From: Bugula neritina | Lineage: Eukaryota > Bryozoa > Gymnolaemata > Cheilostomatida > Bugulidae | Length of the DNA: 64,000 bases | Direction of reading: 5' to 3' | NCBI GenBank assembly: GCA_964035545.1 | Contig: OZ037765.1 | Span: 6,708,698-6,772,697, forward strand | In this document: one piece after another, positions 37,201-46,492 of the stretch | How the letters are laid out: each line of letters begins with the position of its first letter | Numbering within the stretch: position 1 is the stretch's first letter | Notes under the pieces: generated by a model | Seen by the model: the letters and a program-made list of their open reading frames with translations, nothing else | Databases searched by the model: none | Told to the model about the DNA's origin: nothing | Made by a program: the position numbers and the translations under genes

Positions 37201-38243
37201 GTATGTAAACTGTAATACTGACACTTTATAAAATATGAGTTCTGGCAAATAAATGGTATATGATTTATTGCAATCTTACATCAATGAATAGCTGGAAAGT
37301 TTGGTGAGCAGTGAGTTTGCTGAGATGTCTGTGACAGCCGATACTGCTTCCTGTGTCAGCTGATAATTGTTACTGAGTCAGCACGGATGCCTATGTATTG
37401 TGATTCATTTAATGAAGGGTTAATGGATAGAGGACACAGATGCAGGCCACAACTTTGATTTTTGTCTATTGCCAACAGTATATTTTCTAAGTTAGACTAA
37501 ACTTGAGCTCACATTCAGACTTAGACTCATATTCATACTTGAACTCAAACTCGAACTTGAACTCATACTCGAACTGATACTCATACTGTAACCTATAACC
37601 ATGAAAATTACAAACATATTGTTAACTTAACACTAATTACATAGCTGACAAAACATTTATTTAATGAAGTTCAAAACAAACGACAATATAATACTTGATA
37701 CTTACAATTATTTTGACAATTGAGTATAGATTGCCTGCATCCTTAGCAGGAGGAAAATTGAGCTACACTGACTCTTGAATAAAAATAGCTAGCAAATAGC
37801 TATAGCGAAAGCTTTCACAAATAGCTTTCGCTACACATTGGTTTTTGGAAAGCTGCCAAAAAACTCCTGCAACAATGTCTGTACAGGGGGAGGGGAGGTG
37901 GGGATAATGTTATTTTATAAAGCAATATTTTACCCATCAACAATGTTGTTGGTGAATTATTTTGAGTATTTTCTCATGGTGTCTGATATCTATATATGCC
38001 ATGTACATGTATATGCCGTGGCCATATAGTGCTTATATTATTCAGGAGCTTGGGGAACAAACAGTCAGTGGATTGAGTGAATGGATGATAGTCTTAGTTT
38101 TTCTCTCTTTCTTCCTCACTTATGTCAAGGATTTCCAGAGAATGACAATAAAGATTTTACCAGAACTGCTGGTCTCACACTTGGATGAAACCCCCATAGT
38201 GTTCAACTCAGGGCCTACTGAACGTACTGGCCTACTGGCCTAA
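31343..38243 (+). CDS. DRAM2-like lysosomal membrane protein, tandem copy C
   Basis: Coding exons: 31343-31458, 34371-34438, 34726-34865, 35182-35359, 35901-35989 and 38046-38243; 262 residues, same phases as the other copies. Exon 1 keeps the longer loop (SYVFGQGEMFSFWPSI). Exon 2 reads SDTAGQETERCLFG, with the conserved cysteine. Exon 4 ([13 protein letters not shown]) and the 89-bp exon 5 group it with A. The exon 5 sequon is NET, not NAT. Exon 6 begins ELGEQTVSGLSEW, quite unlike A and B, then becomes nearly identical to them and ends ERTGLLA. Intron 1 is 2.9 kb because it took in a 690-bp TA-flanked MITE, a Penelope-like element and TA runs. Intron 5 took in a SINE. The frame is intact despite these insertions. 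Confidence 0.88.
31473..32162. mobile_element. 690-bp non-autonomous DNA transposon with long inverted ends, intron 1 of copy C
   Basis: The left end (TCCCCCTGTTCACACATTGC, continuing GCATCGTAAACCGTAACAGCA) matches the reverse complement of the right end over about 44 bases with a few changes. TA flanks both sides (31471-31472 and 32163-32164), so the target duplication is probably TA. Introns of A and B run through without this segment (GATTATAAAG or GATTGTAAGC). There is no coding capacity. The superfamily is unknown: a TA duplication recalls Tc1/mariner, but the C-run termini are not typical. Confidence 0.82.
32235..32282. repeat. (TA)n run at the 5' side of the Penelope-like element
   Basis: The TA run abuts the truncated 5' end of the retroelement. 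A second run at 34179-34252 abuts its 3' side. The two probably are one microsatellite split by the insertion. Confidence 0.9.
32299..33030 (+). pseudogene. Reverse-transcriptase part of the Penelope-like element (broken)
   Basis: The frame is open from the truncated 5' edge to a stop at 33030, without its own start codon. It covers RT motifs from before motif A to the thumb region (LNITIEVNKKVVNYLDINF). Downstream of about 32960 the retroelement reading moves to another frame (FNEEVFSQTTKIHQEAL), so the last residues of the open frame are spurious. Not a host gene. Confidence 0.8.
33443..33763 (+). pseudogene. GIY-YIG endonuclease part of the Penelope-like element
   Basis: Starting at YVG (33443), it continues with an Arg in FKARLYNH, a family-typical HTELSKYIWKLK stretch and a C-terminal CNLCLWEKYFI segment, and ends at a stop at 33763. 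These match the GIY-YIG module of Penelope-like elements. It is disconnected from the RT frame by a shift near 33395. Confidence 0.78.
33996..34048 (+). ncRNA. Type I hammerhead ribozyme in the 3' UTR of the Penelope-like element
   Basis: The fold can be drawn by hand. Stem I: TCTAACAC (33996-34003) with GTGTGAGA (34041-34048), seven of eight pairs. Core: CTGACGA (34004-34010). Stem II: GTGCAG/CTGTAC (34011-34016 with 34021-34026), loop TTTA. Then GAAA (34027-34030). Stem III: three pairs ACT/AGT around loop ATAT. The cleavage site follows GTC (34040). All invariant core positions are present. Hammerheads with very short stem III are known in Penelope-like elements. Activity is not tested. 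Confidence 0.82.
34179..34252. repeat. (TA)n run at the 3' side of the Penelope-like element
   Basis: A pure TA run, the second half of the microsatellite that hosts the retroelement, followed by intron sequence homologous to the other copies (AATACAACTCATTAAA-like, about 34290). Confidence 0.93.
36986..37199 (-). mobile_element. tRNA-derived SINE, best-preserved copy 3, intron 5 of copy C
   Basis: On the minus strand it starts GGAGCAGCCGTGGTCTAGGG (A box) and has a perfect B box GGTTCGAACCC, then the core GATGTTAGGAAGAGCATCCA and a tail with TTGCGTGAGTTTTT. The 19-bp duplication CTGTATGTAAACTGTAATA flanks it (36967-36985 and 37199-37217). The paralogous intron of copy B shows the single unfilled site near 28688. 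A duplication of this length is what LINE-type machinery leaves. This copy defines the family and, with both boxes intact, could be recently active. Confidence 0.92.
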
Positions 38244-39487
38244 GCTCACTCACTCTTTTATGCTCTTATATTTGTGACTTTAAAAGCAAGAAACCAACAG
38301 TATAGACTTTCCTTCAACTTGTGATCTAATACTATTTTTCTTTTATTGTAGTTATGTGAATGTGTTTATATATATTTGCACACAGTCTATTCATTGAAGT
38401 ATGCTGGTGATGTTTTTTCTAGCACACCATTTAAAATTTTGCTATAATTTGATATTTTAAACTCCATGTAAATACACTGTATCAGCTGTGGGCAATTAGA
38501 AAAACTAAGATATTAAGGTTTTTATTTTTGTATTTTCGTTATGCATATATGTATAAGGATGATAAAAACTATTTGGCAGTTATGAATATCCATTGTTTTG
38601 TTGAAGTTCAATAATGACGAATTCATTACAATGATAATATATTTGAATATTTAGATGTCATTATGCTTCTTCAAAGTCACATTAACACTTGATGAGTATT
38701 GGGGTAATTATAATTGTCTATGTTTCTATTTCATCGCCTTTGTTATATTGTGATTCACTTTAATTTACTGTACATCATCAGTGGGGACAAAGAACCACCT
38801 CTAACTGTCTAAAATCTAAATCATACATGTATACATACTGCAGTTATTAATACTGGCACTGTGGGCTCTTTTACCACCCATATAAATAATATCAAGCCTC
38901 TTTAAAGACCTTTGTACTTTTGTGCGTTATAATAAATAATATAATGTCCTTGAGCATTACTGAATTAAGAAAGTTCTGATTTAGATATCTTCATAATTTT
39001 CTGTAAGGTTGGGAACAAGAAAAGCAAATGAGCAAAATATACCCAATCATTGCCAAACCATGCACTCTGAAGGTTTTGCTCTCTTTAATGGTTTCAAATA
39101 ATGTAAAGTTGAATCCGTTGTTCGAGAATACAGCAACTATCTGAGTTTTATTTTATAATAATTATGTATAGTTTGTCATGAGGTTAGATAGCAAATTACA
39201 AGTTATATTGATTATACGCTTGAGCGGATTGGAATTGTTTCCTTCTGATACTTAGCCTTGAATCTTGAAACACTTTTGCGCATATAATCACTGAGCTGGA
39301 AAAGTTATTATTATTGAGTTCATTGCATGTAATATGTAGATCCCCTTCATTTGCATTTGTTATTGGTTTTGAAGACTGCAGGGTCTTATGCTGGTAATGC
39401 AATAAACTATAACTTCCCTATAGTTCAATGGTTCTTTGTGCATGCATAATACTAGTAAATTGATCAGCTGTGTTTATGACTAATTCG

Positions 39488-39845
39488 CAGTCACATGAGC
39501 TAGGAATTGTATCTGTATATTGGGGATAAAGATTACAGCAGTTCAGTAGCAGCAGTCAGAAGGGAAGTGCGCTCTCTAACTGAAGCAGATTTCTTGAATT
39601 CAAGATTGCTAGTATTTTTCTTGCTATTCTGTAAAACATACATTCTAGATTTAATATTCATCTACATAATTATTATAATATCAAACCATTGTTTCAAGTC
39701 TTGTTTTTCTATTGACGCTCACATTGTGATTGAATCTAAGCCATTTGTTCTGGTGTTGTGATTTGTATTCACGGTGGAGATAGATATTGTATGCCAGCAG
39801 GCTGGATACGAAGTATAACCTGTGATAGGCTGATCCGTTTTGCTG
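39488..39845 (+). promoter_or_regulatory. Candidate promoter and 5' UTR exon of copy D
   Basis: TCACATGA lies at 39491-39498, then TATA-like GTATATTGGGG, the conserved stretch, and the donor GCTG|GTAGGTTATC (exon side ends 39845). An acceptor (GGTTACAG) precedes the coding exon. Inference as for 23131-23467. Confidence 0.42.
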
Positions 39846-40010
39846 GTAGGTTATCTTATCTAATCATTTCAAGTAGGCATGCATGTTACTGTTACTGAAG
39901 TTAAGGTTTTCATATTTATATTTCTGAGGATAACAAAAGAAAACATACCACATTTGTTAACATTGGTCAGTTATACCAAATATAGCTACCATAAATTTAT
40001 TTGCCTACTC

Positions 40011-40255
40011 TAGGCGTGAGCAACTGGGGGCCCCAGGGTCACCTGTAGAGTGTGACCCTAGCTTTGACTATTTTTCAGTGGCCCTTTTGATGCTTAAGAT
40101 AAGCAAACATGTTATATCTATTCTGATTAGCACAGTGCAAGTTCAGTAACAAATTACTTTAATATCATAAAATTTGATATGTGTAAAATCATGTGGCCTT
40201 AGTTTTGGCTGACCTCTGAACTTGGCCCTCATACTAAAGAAGTTGCTCACTCCTG
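40011..40255. mobile_element. hAT-type MITE in spacer C-D
   Basis: It starts TAGGCGTGAGCAACTGGGGG and ends AAGTTGCTCACTCCTG. Flanks are GCCTACTC (40003-40010) and GCCTATTC (40256-40263). It is somewhat more eroded at the left end than the other two copies. Confidence 0.83.
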
Positions 40256-40444
40256 GCCTATTCTATCTACTAATTTTCAGCAAACTTTAAATAAAATATT
40301 TAGGTTTGATCTCATATACAATAATTAGTATATTGTCATTTAAACTGAGCTTTTTTAAAGCTATTGAAATTACAAAACTAAAAATTTATCAGCAACATGG
40401 CGGTTACATCCTAAAGCTGTAACCAAATCGAAAAACCTGAATTA

Positions 40445-40452
40445 TCACATGA
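40445..40452 (+). promoter_or_regulatory. Second TCACATGA box, spacer C-D
   Basis: TCACATGA in the context AATTATCACATGAGACTATT, conserved with the other spacers, about 0.47 kb upstream of the copy D start codon. Confidence 0.4.
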
Positions 40453-40925
40453 GACTATTGTGTCCTTCTTGGCAAGATTTGTTTGCCATTCACTTTTATA
40501 CAAGTTCTATTTATACTAGTTATATTAATAAACACATGATGTACTCAAACTTTTTTGCAAAGTTTACTCAGACTAACAACAGAAGTGAACTTTCTAAAAT
40601 TAAGTAATGTTACATTAGCAGAGAATAGCAGAGATGCATACATAATATGGTATTTTTTCTTCGTGCTGCCATAAAGAAGAAAAACTATATTGTTCTGCAT
40701 CATATATGCAATCTTTAATACTGTTATTATTTATGCAGATCTACTGCGTTGTTTTTTCAATTGTCTCTATTTAATTCACACTCATATGCTGTTGAAATAT
40801 TTATTTTATGTTTTATAAATTAGCCAATTAGGCTTTACCAGGATATGTGCTGAGGTTGCACACCACACAAACTACTTGTATAATACTGGTTACAGGACCG
40901 AGAGAAAAACCACCCCTATGAGAAA

Positions 40926-42296
40926 ATGAGATCTGCACTGTGTTGGTTACCAATACTATTTATTATAGTGACAGCTATTTGCTTCTATGTAGGAGAAGAC
41001 ATCTATCCATTCTGGCCCTATATCAGGTATAAACATGTGAGTGTAAGCTATATAAAATGTATGCGTATATATATAAATATCTGTATGCAATATATGCAGT
41101 ATATATGTTTGTGTGCGTTTGTATTATATATGTCTATATATATATACAATATATGCAATATATGCAATATATACAATATATACAATATATACAATATATA
41201 CAATATATATATATATATTATTGAAGAAAAGAGCAATTTATTTAGATGTTTTATTGCGCTACTAATAGTTTCATGCCTCTTCGGCATTCCTCAGATTGTG
41301 CCTGAGGAGTGCCGAAGAGGCATGAAACTATTAGTAGTGCAATAAAACATCTAATTAAATTGCTCTTTTCTTCAATAATATAATTGCTCATTATTATACA
41401 CATAATAATTTGAGCACTTTTTCATCTGCTGCTTTTTAAAAAACTCACGCTACGACTATTATATATATATTTATATATATTTATTCACAACTCATGTACT
41501 CATGTAATTTATATAATTCAGAAAATAATTGATGCTAGAATTTATTATTTTTATTTTATGCTGAAAAATACAACTCATTAAATGTTGAAGACCAAAGTTT
41601 AGTTTAATTTCCTATATAATTGGACAGATTTTGAATTATGTTTTAGCGGTACTAGTGTCCAAAAAGCTGTAAGATGTGTAATTGGTCAATTCTTGAATGT
41701 TTCTGCATTTCTTGGTGAGTGAAGTTTGTCTAAGCAAGTCATGCTAGCTCAAACTGATTTTTGCAATTTATCCTATGGCATTTTTTTTAGTTTTCAGCAA
41801 GTTTCTTGCTGACTTTCGAATAACATTTGCTTTACTACACAAAATATTTGATCATTGCACTTTATAAATATATATAGAGACATTTACCAAATCAAACTTT
41901 TCTTTGAATTTTCAATCTATAATAACAGATATGCAGACTGAATTCCGGATATGAATATTGAATGATATTTCTCTTGTTTCTGTTATTTCCAGCTATGGCT
42001 ACTATGTATGTTAGATTCAAGTTGGTTCAAGCATTTAACAATTATGACAGAAACCTTAGAATATTGAATAAAGTGGCTCTGTTGATGGGTGCACTGTCTA
42101 GTCTGGGCATATCTTTAGTAGCCAACTTTCAGGTGAGCTTCCATTAAAGATACACTCATGTTAGCAAACAGAAAGCTAATAACTGTACATTTATTTAGTA
42201 TATAATTCTCTGAGCTATAACTAGTGGCAATAAAGAATTTTTTGGAACAGATTTCATAAGATTGATCAGTTTAGCTCAGTTATTCCAAGTAGTATA

Positions 42297-42391
<95 letters not shown>

Positions 42392-44621
42392 TTAATATTA
42401 TACATTTTGGCTAACTTTGAAAACCCTTGAACATTAGGAGTGTTCTTGTAGAATATAAATTGCTTGGTGAATGAATTAATAGTTTTAATTTATGACTTTG
42501 GATAAAGACACAAATTGTCATCGGCCTAATATATTACAGAGCACTCCGCTTGTAAGTGTATCTATGACTGGTGAATTTATGGCTTTTGGTATTGGAGTTG
42601 TCTACTGTTTCCTGCACACTGCTATCACCAGAAAAATGTATCCAATGTACAATAATAGGAGTATTTGGCTCGTCAGACTTTTTATTTCTGTACTTGTGCT
42701 CTTGTCTTTTATACTCAGTAAGTTTATTTTATACTTGAACAGTTTCACGTTATGGTGGTAAGGTTTTGCAACAATTAATTTGTAGTAAAAAAGGTTACAA
42801 TGTACACTACTAAGTTGCAAATTATGTCACTGCTAAGATTGTAGTTTAAGCGGTTTTCTAATTTATTTTAATTACTAATTTGATTCCAACAACACACACC
42901 TAGTTCAAACCAGAGTAATCCACTCTGTAGCCTGAGAACTAAAGACCTTTTCAAGGTCAACAGACTAGACCTATAGAGAGTAATAAAAACATCATAAGCT
43001 AATTTCTTTTTATTTGTCATATTAAGCTACTTATCACAGTAAGTCTTCAAATTAATTTAATTTTATTGAGTCATATAATTATTTATTAGTGTTTATTTAT
43101 TAAAATTCCAGCAATCAACTATATATTCACTGTTAGTGAGATTTAATATCACTTGATTATTGTGTTGTTATTTTTAACCTTATTGTTTTTCACCGAATTA
43201 TAATTTCATTGATTAATATTGATAAAAATAATACTTTAATATAGTAGCTTCTAGAGTATAGACCTAAAGCTGCAATTTTAGTTTCTTTTGTTTGAGTTGC
43301 TCAATGCTTGTGTAGTGAAATTTTTATGTATCTCGGAGTTATGCTCCCCACTTAATTGCATTCTACCCACAAAACTACTACACTTGTAGCGGTCCACCAA
43401 TTTATATTGATGTGAACTTTCAAATAAAAGTTATATTTATTGGCATGACCAAGTACTTTCAAGTCACTTAAAGTTGGCTTGAGTTGATTCAGTTCATTGG
43501 TTGACTTAATTTGACTTAACTTTTTGTCTGGACTATGATTCAACTTACCTTCACTTATTTTGTACTTGTGACTGATAGATTTGTTCATATATAGAGACAT
43601 GTGTGTACTAATATTAGACTATTATTAGGAATATGAATAAATTTTTAAAACAGCCAGGTGTTGAGTTTTAAAGTTCTACATATTTTTTTATCTAGTACTG
43701 AATTTATAATCAACCTACGTTTAAAAATATTTAAAATATGGCATGTCACATTATATGCCAAACTATGGTTATTTTATAAGCTAAATTTCCTGGTTTGAAT
43801 TATTCAAGTTTCACTGCATTCTGTGTAAACTGTATACAGCTTTGCAAATGAAGTTAATGTTTTATTGCAGCTGCTGTATTTGCAATTATTGCGACTGCAC
43901 AAGCCGGAAATATTGCTCAAAATATTGATTCCAAGAATTGGAATGCAACAGGACTTGTGAGTTTTATTATTTTGTAATTATTTACTATAAAGAAAAATAA
44001 TTTTACCAACTTCATATCTCTGCTAAACAATTTTAGTAGTTTCAGTTTTAATGGTTATTAAATATTTTTTTAAATAGCTCTTTTCATAGTATTTACAAGT
44101 ATTACTAGTATAAGGAAAACTAATTTTCAATAACAAGTCGTATTTTCCACTGCAATTATTACGTATTAGTGAGCTGTTTGTAAATAAAGAGTTGTCATCT
44201 CACTGAAACTCCTAAGTAGTCATAGACCCAGTGAAACATTTTTAGTGATAAACACAGCTATGAAAATATGGTGAGCAGTAAATTTGGTGGAATATCTGTA
44301 GACAGGATAACGTTATTTTATAAACCTTTATTATACTCATAAACACTGCTATTGGTAAATTATTTTAAGTATTTACCCATGATATCTGATATCTATATGC
44401 CATGTAGCACTTATATTATTCAGGGGCCTGGTGAGCAGTCTGTGAGCTTATTGAGTGAGTCTGTGTTATATATAGCTTTCCTCTCTTTCTTCCTCACTTA
44501 TGTCAAGGATTTCCAGAGAATGACAATAAGAATTTTACCAGAACTGCTGGTCTCACACTTGGATGAAACCCCCATAGTGTTCAACTCAGGGCCTACTGAA
44601 CGAACTGGCCTACTGGCCTAA
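40926..44621 (+). CDS. DRAM2-like lysosomal membrane protein, tandem copy D
   Basis: Coding exons: 40926-41026, 41647-41714, 41993-42132, 42540-42717, 43871-43956 and 44424-44621; 256 residues with the same phases as the other copies. It shares with B the 21-bp loss in exon 1 ([13 protein letters not shown]), the MTGEF motif of exon 4 and the 86-bp exon 5 (SKNWNATGL). Exon 2 reads GTSVQKAVRCVIG and keeps the cysteine that B lost. Exon 6 starts GPGEQSVSLLSES, nearer to C than to its sister B, then has the invariant tail ending ERTGLLA. Intron 1 holds a large palindrome, intron 3 a (TA)n run, and intron 4 the deleted relic of the LTR seen in B. Intron 5 is the shortest of the group (467 bp). 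Confidence 0.88.
41215..41382. repeat. Near-perfect palindrome (about 80-bp arms, 7-bp centre), intron 1 of copy D
   Basis: The left arm (about 41215-41294) and right arm (about 41302-41382) are complementary with only about three mismatches, around the centre ATTGTGC (41295-41301). It directly follows TA-rich repeats. The outer part of the arms contains AAAAGAGCAATTTAATTA (one arm; one mismatch in the other), an 18-base match to the 3' UTR of the Penelope-like element near 33853. The right arm plus centre folds as a hammerhead ribozyme. It most likely derives from two inverted ends of a Penelope-like element. Confidence 0.88.
41295..41343 (+). ncRNA. Second hammerhead ribozyme, embedded in the palindrome
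   Basis: Stem I: ATTGTGC (41295-41301) with GTGCAAT (41337-41343), seven pairs including two G-U. Core: CTGAGGA (41302-41308). Stem II: GTGCC with GGCAT (41309-41313 with 41319-41323, one G-U), loop GAAGA. Then GAAA (41324-41327). Stem III: ACT/AGT with loop ATT. The cleavage triplet is GTA (41334-41336). The core is complete. On the opposite strand the other arm has the same core, but its stem I cannot form because its upstream strand is the palindrome centre. Confidence 0.72.
42298..42388. repeat. (TA)n microsatellite in intron 3 of copy D
   Basis: About 90 bases of pure TA. Copy B has only a short ATATATATATAC at the corresponding place (about 25740), so the run expanded after the B-D split. 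Confidence 0.95.
43311..43382 (+). mobile_element. Internally deleted solo LTR relic, intron 4 of copy D
   Basis: 72 bases keep both ends of the LTR seen whole in copy B: TGTAG at the start, then a jump to CTCGGAGTTATGCTCCCCAC and the CTACTACA end. It has an exact CTTG duplication on both sides (43307-43310 and 43383-43386). About 360 bp of the middle is missing. The same position and flanks as in B show one insertion in the B/D ancestor. Confidence 0.82.
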
Positions 44622-45746
44622 GCTCACTCTTTTATGCTCTTATATTTGTGATTTTAAAAGCAAGAAACCAACATTATACTTTCCTTTAACTTGTGATCTA
44701 ATGTTATTTTTCTTGTATTGTAGTTATGTGAATGTGTTTATATATATTTGCACACAGTCTATTCATTGAAGCATGCTGGTGATGTTTTTTCTAGTACACC
44801 ATTTAAAATTTTGCTATAATTTGATACTTTAAACTTCATGTAAATACACTGTATCAGCTGTGGGCAATTAGAAAAACTAAGATATTAAGGTTTTTCTTTT
44901 TGTATTTTTGTTATGCATATATAAGGATGATAAAAACTATTTGGCAATCATTAATATCCATTGTTTTGTTGAAGTTCAATAGTGACAAATTCATTACAAT
45001 GATAATATAATATTTAAATATATTATTATGCTTAAATGCATACCTATTTAGATGTCAATATGCTTCTTCAAAGTCACAATAATACTGGTTGAGGATTGGG
45101 GTAATTGTGTGTGTTTCTATTTTATTGCCTTTGTTAAATTGTGATTCACTTTAACTTATATCATCAGTGGAGACAAAGAACCACCTGTAACTGTCTAAAT
45201 CACACGTGTATACATACTGCAGTTAATAATACTGGAACTGTGAGACCTTCTATATGAACAACACAGCCTCCCTAAAGGCCTTTGTGCTTGTGGGGGCTTC
45301 TTTGTAGTTATGTTTTTCGACTTGAGAAAATTTCAATTTTTTTTAACTTTTACCTCCATAATTTTCTGTAACTGTAAGGTGAGGGATAAAAAAAGTAAAT
45401 GAGCAAAATATTATACCTAGATTGTCTAAGTCTACACTCTGAGAGTTTTGCTCTCTTTAACCATCGCAAATATAAAGTTAACTCGGTTGTTTTTATAGAA
45501 TACCAGCGACTATCCGAGGTTTACAATAATATTATAAGTTGGATGCGCAAATTACAAGTTATATTGATTATACGCTTGAGCGGATTTGAATTGTTGCTCT
45601 TTGATACTTAGCCTTGAATCTTACAATTTGTTTGTGCATATATGTAGATGCCCTCAATTTGCATTTGTTATTGTTTTTGAAGACTGCAGGGTCTATGCGC
45701 ATGCATAATACTAGTAAATTGATCAGCTGTTCTTATGAGTAATTCC

Positions 45747-46114
45747 CAGTCACATGAGCGAGGCCTTTGTTTCTGTACGTTGAGGCTGAAGATTACAGCA
45801 GTTCAGTAGCAGCAGTCAGAAGGGAAGTGCGCTCTCTAACTGAAGCAGATTTCTTGAGCTCAAGATTGCTAGTATTTCTCTTGCCATTTTGTAGAACATA
45901 TATTCTAGATTTAATATACATCTTTATCAAACCACTTTAGTAATTACAAATTCAGTTCTAGTTCTTAGACTTGCTTCAAGTCTCCGTTTGTCTGTTGACA
46001 CTCACATCCAATCTAAGTCATTCGTACTGTTATCGTGATTTGTATTCACGGTGTAGATTGATATCATATGCCAACAGGCTGGATACAACTGTGATAGGCT
46101 GATCCGTTTTACTG
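45747..46114 (+). promoter_or_regulatory. Candidate promoter and 5' UTR exon upstream of gene E
   Basis: TCACATGA lies at 45750-45757, then the conserved TTCAGTAGCAGCAGTCAGAA stretch and the donor ACTG|GTAGGTTATC (exon side ends 46114). It is the most diverged of the four blocks. If it is the promoter of E it lies 2.1 kb from the start codon, linked by the acceptor before exon 1. It could instead be only the passive tail of unit D. Confidence 0.38.
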
Positions 46115-46284
46115 GTAGGTTATCTTATCTAAACATTTCAAGTATGTTTGTCCCTCAAAATTTTAATTTAAGGTTGAATTAAAGTGTTTAAGCTTATTTT
46201 CGACAGCCGAGGGTAAAAAATACCACATATTATGTTTGTTAACATTGGTTAGTTATAGACAATACAGCTGCAATAATTTTAATT

Positions 46285-46292
46285 GCCCATTT
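46285..46292. other. Empty hAT target site
   Basis: The sequence TTTTAATTGCCCATTTGCATTTACTAA-like (given in part) aligns with both flanks of the MITEs but has a single copy of the 8-bp target (GCCCATTT for GCCTATTC) and no element. It shows no excision footprint, so it is probably the pre-insertion state. Confidence 0.7.
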
Positions 46293-46484
46293 GCATTTAC
46301 TAATCTTAAATAAACTTTGAAATAAAATATTTAAGTTAAAGCTCGCGTACACGAATTGGTATAATATTGTCATTTAGAGTAATTATTAAAATAAAATTTT
46401 CTAAACCTATTGAAGATAAGGCTAAAAATAAAATTGCCATTGCGGTTACACCCTAGAGCTATAATATACCTAAACCCTGAATTA

Positions 46485-46492
46485 TCACATGA
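46485..46492 (+). promoter_or_regulatory. TCACATGA box upstream of gene E
   Basis: TCACATGA in the context GAATTATCACATGATGTCAT, at the place of the second box of the other spacers. It is kept although the surrounding sequence has diverged. Confidence 0.4.

Larger units (their letters stand above)
38244..40925. other. Spacer C-D: 3' flank of copy C and 5' flank of copy D
   Basis: 3' UTR, box block (39488-39845), MITE (40011-40255) and second TCACATGA (40445-40452), in the same order as spacers A-B and B-C. No other gene seen. Confidence 0.75.

Noticed and set aside
24566-44621. Copies B-D as pseudogenes
   Set aside because: All six exons of each copy keep frame, splice sites and the tail signal despite many intronic insertions.
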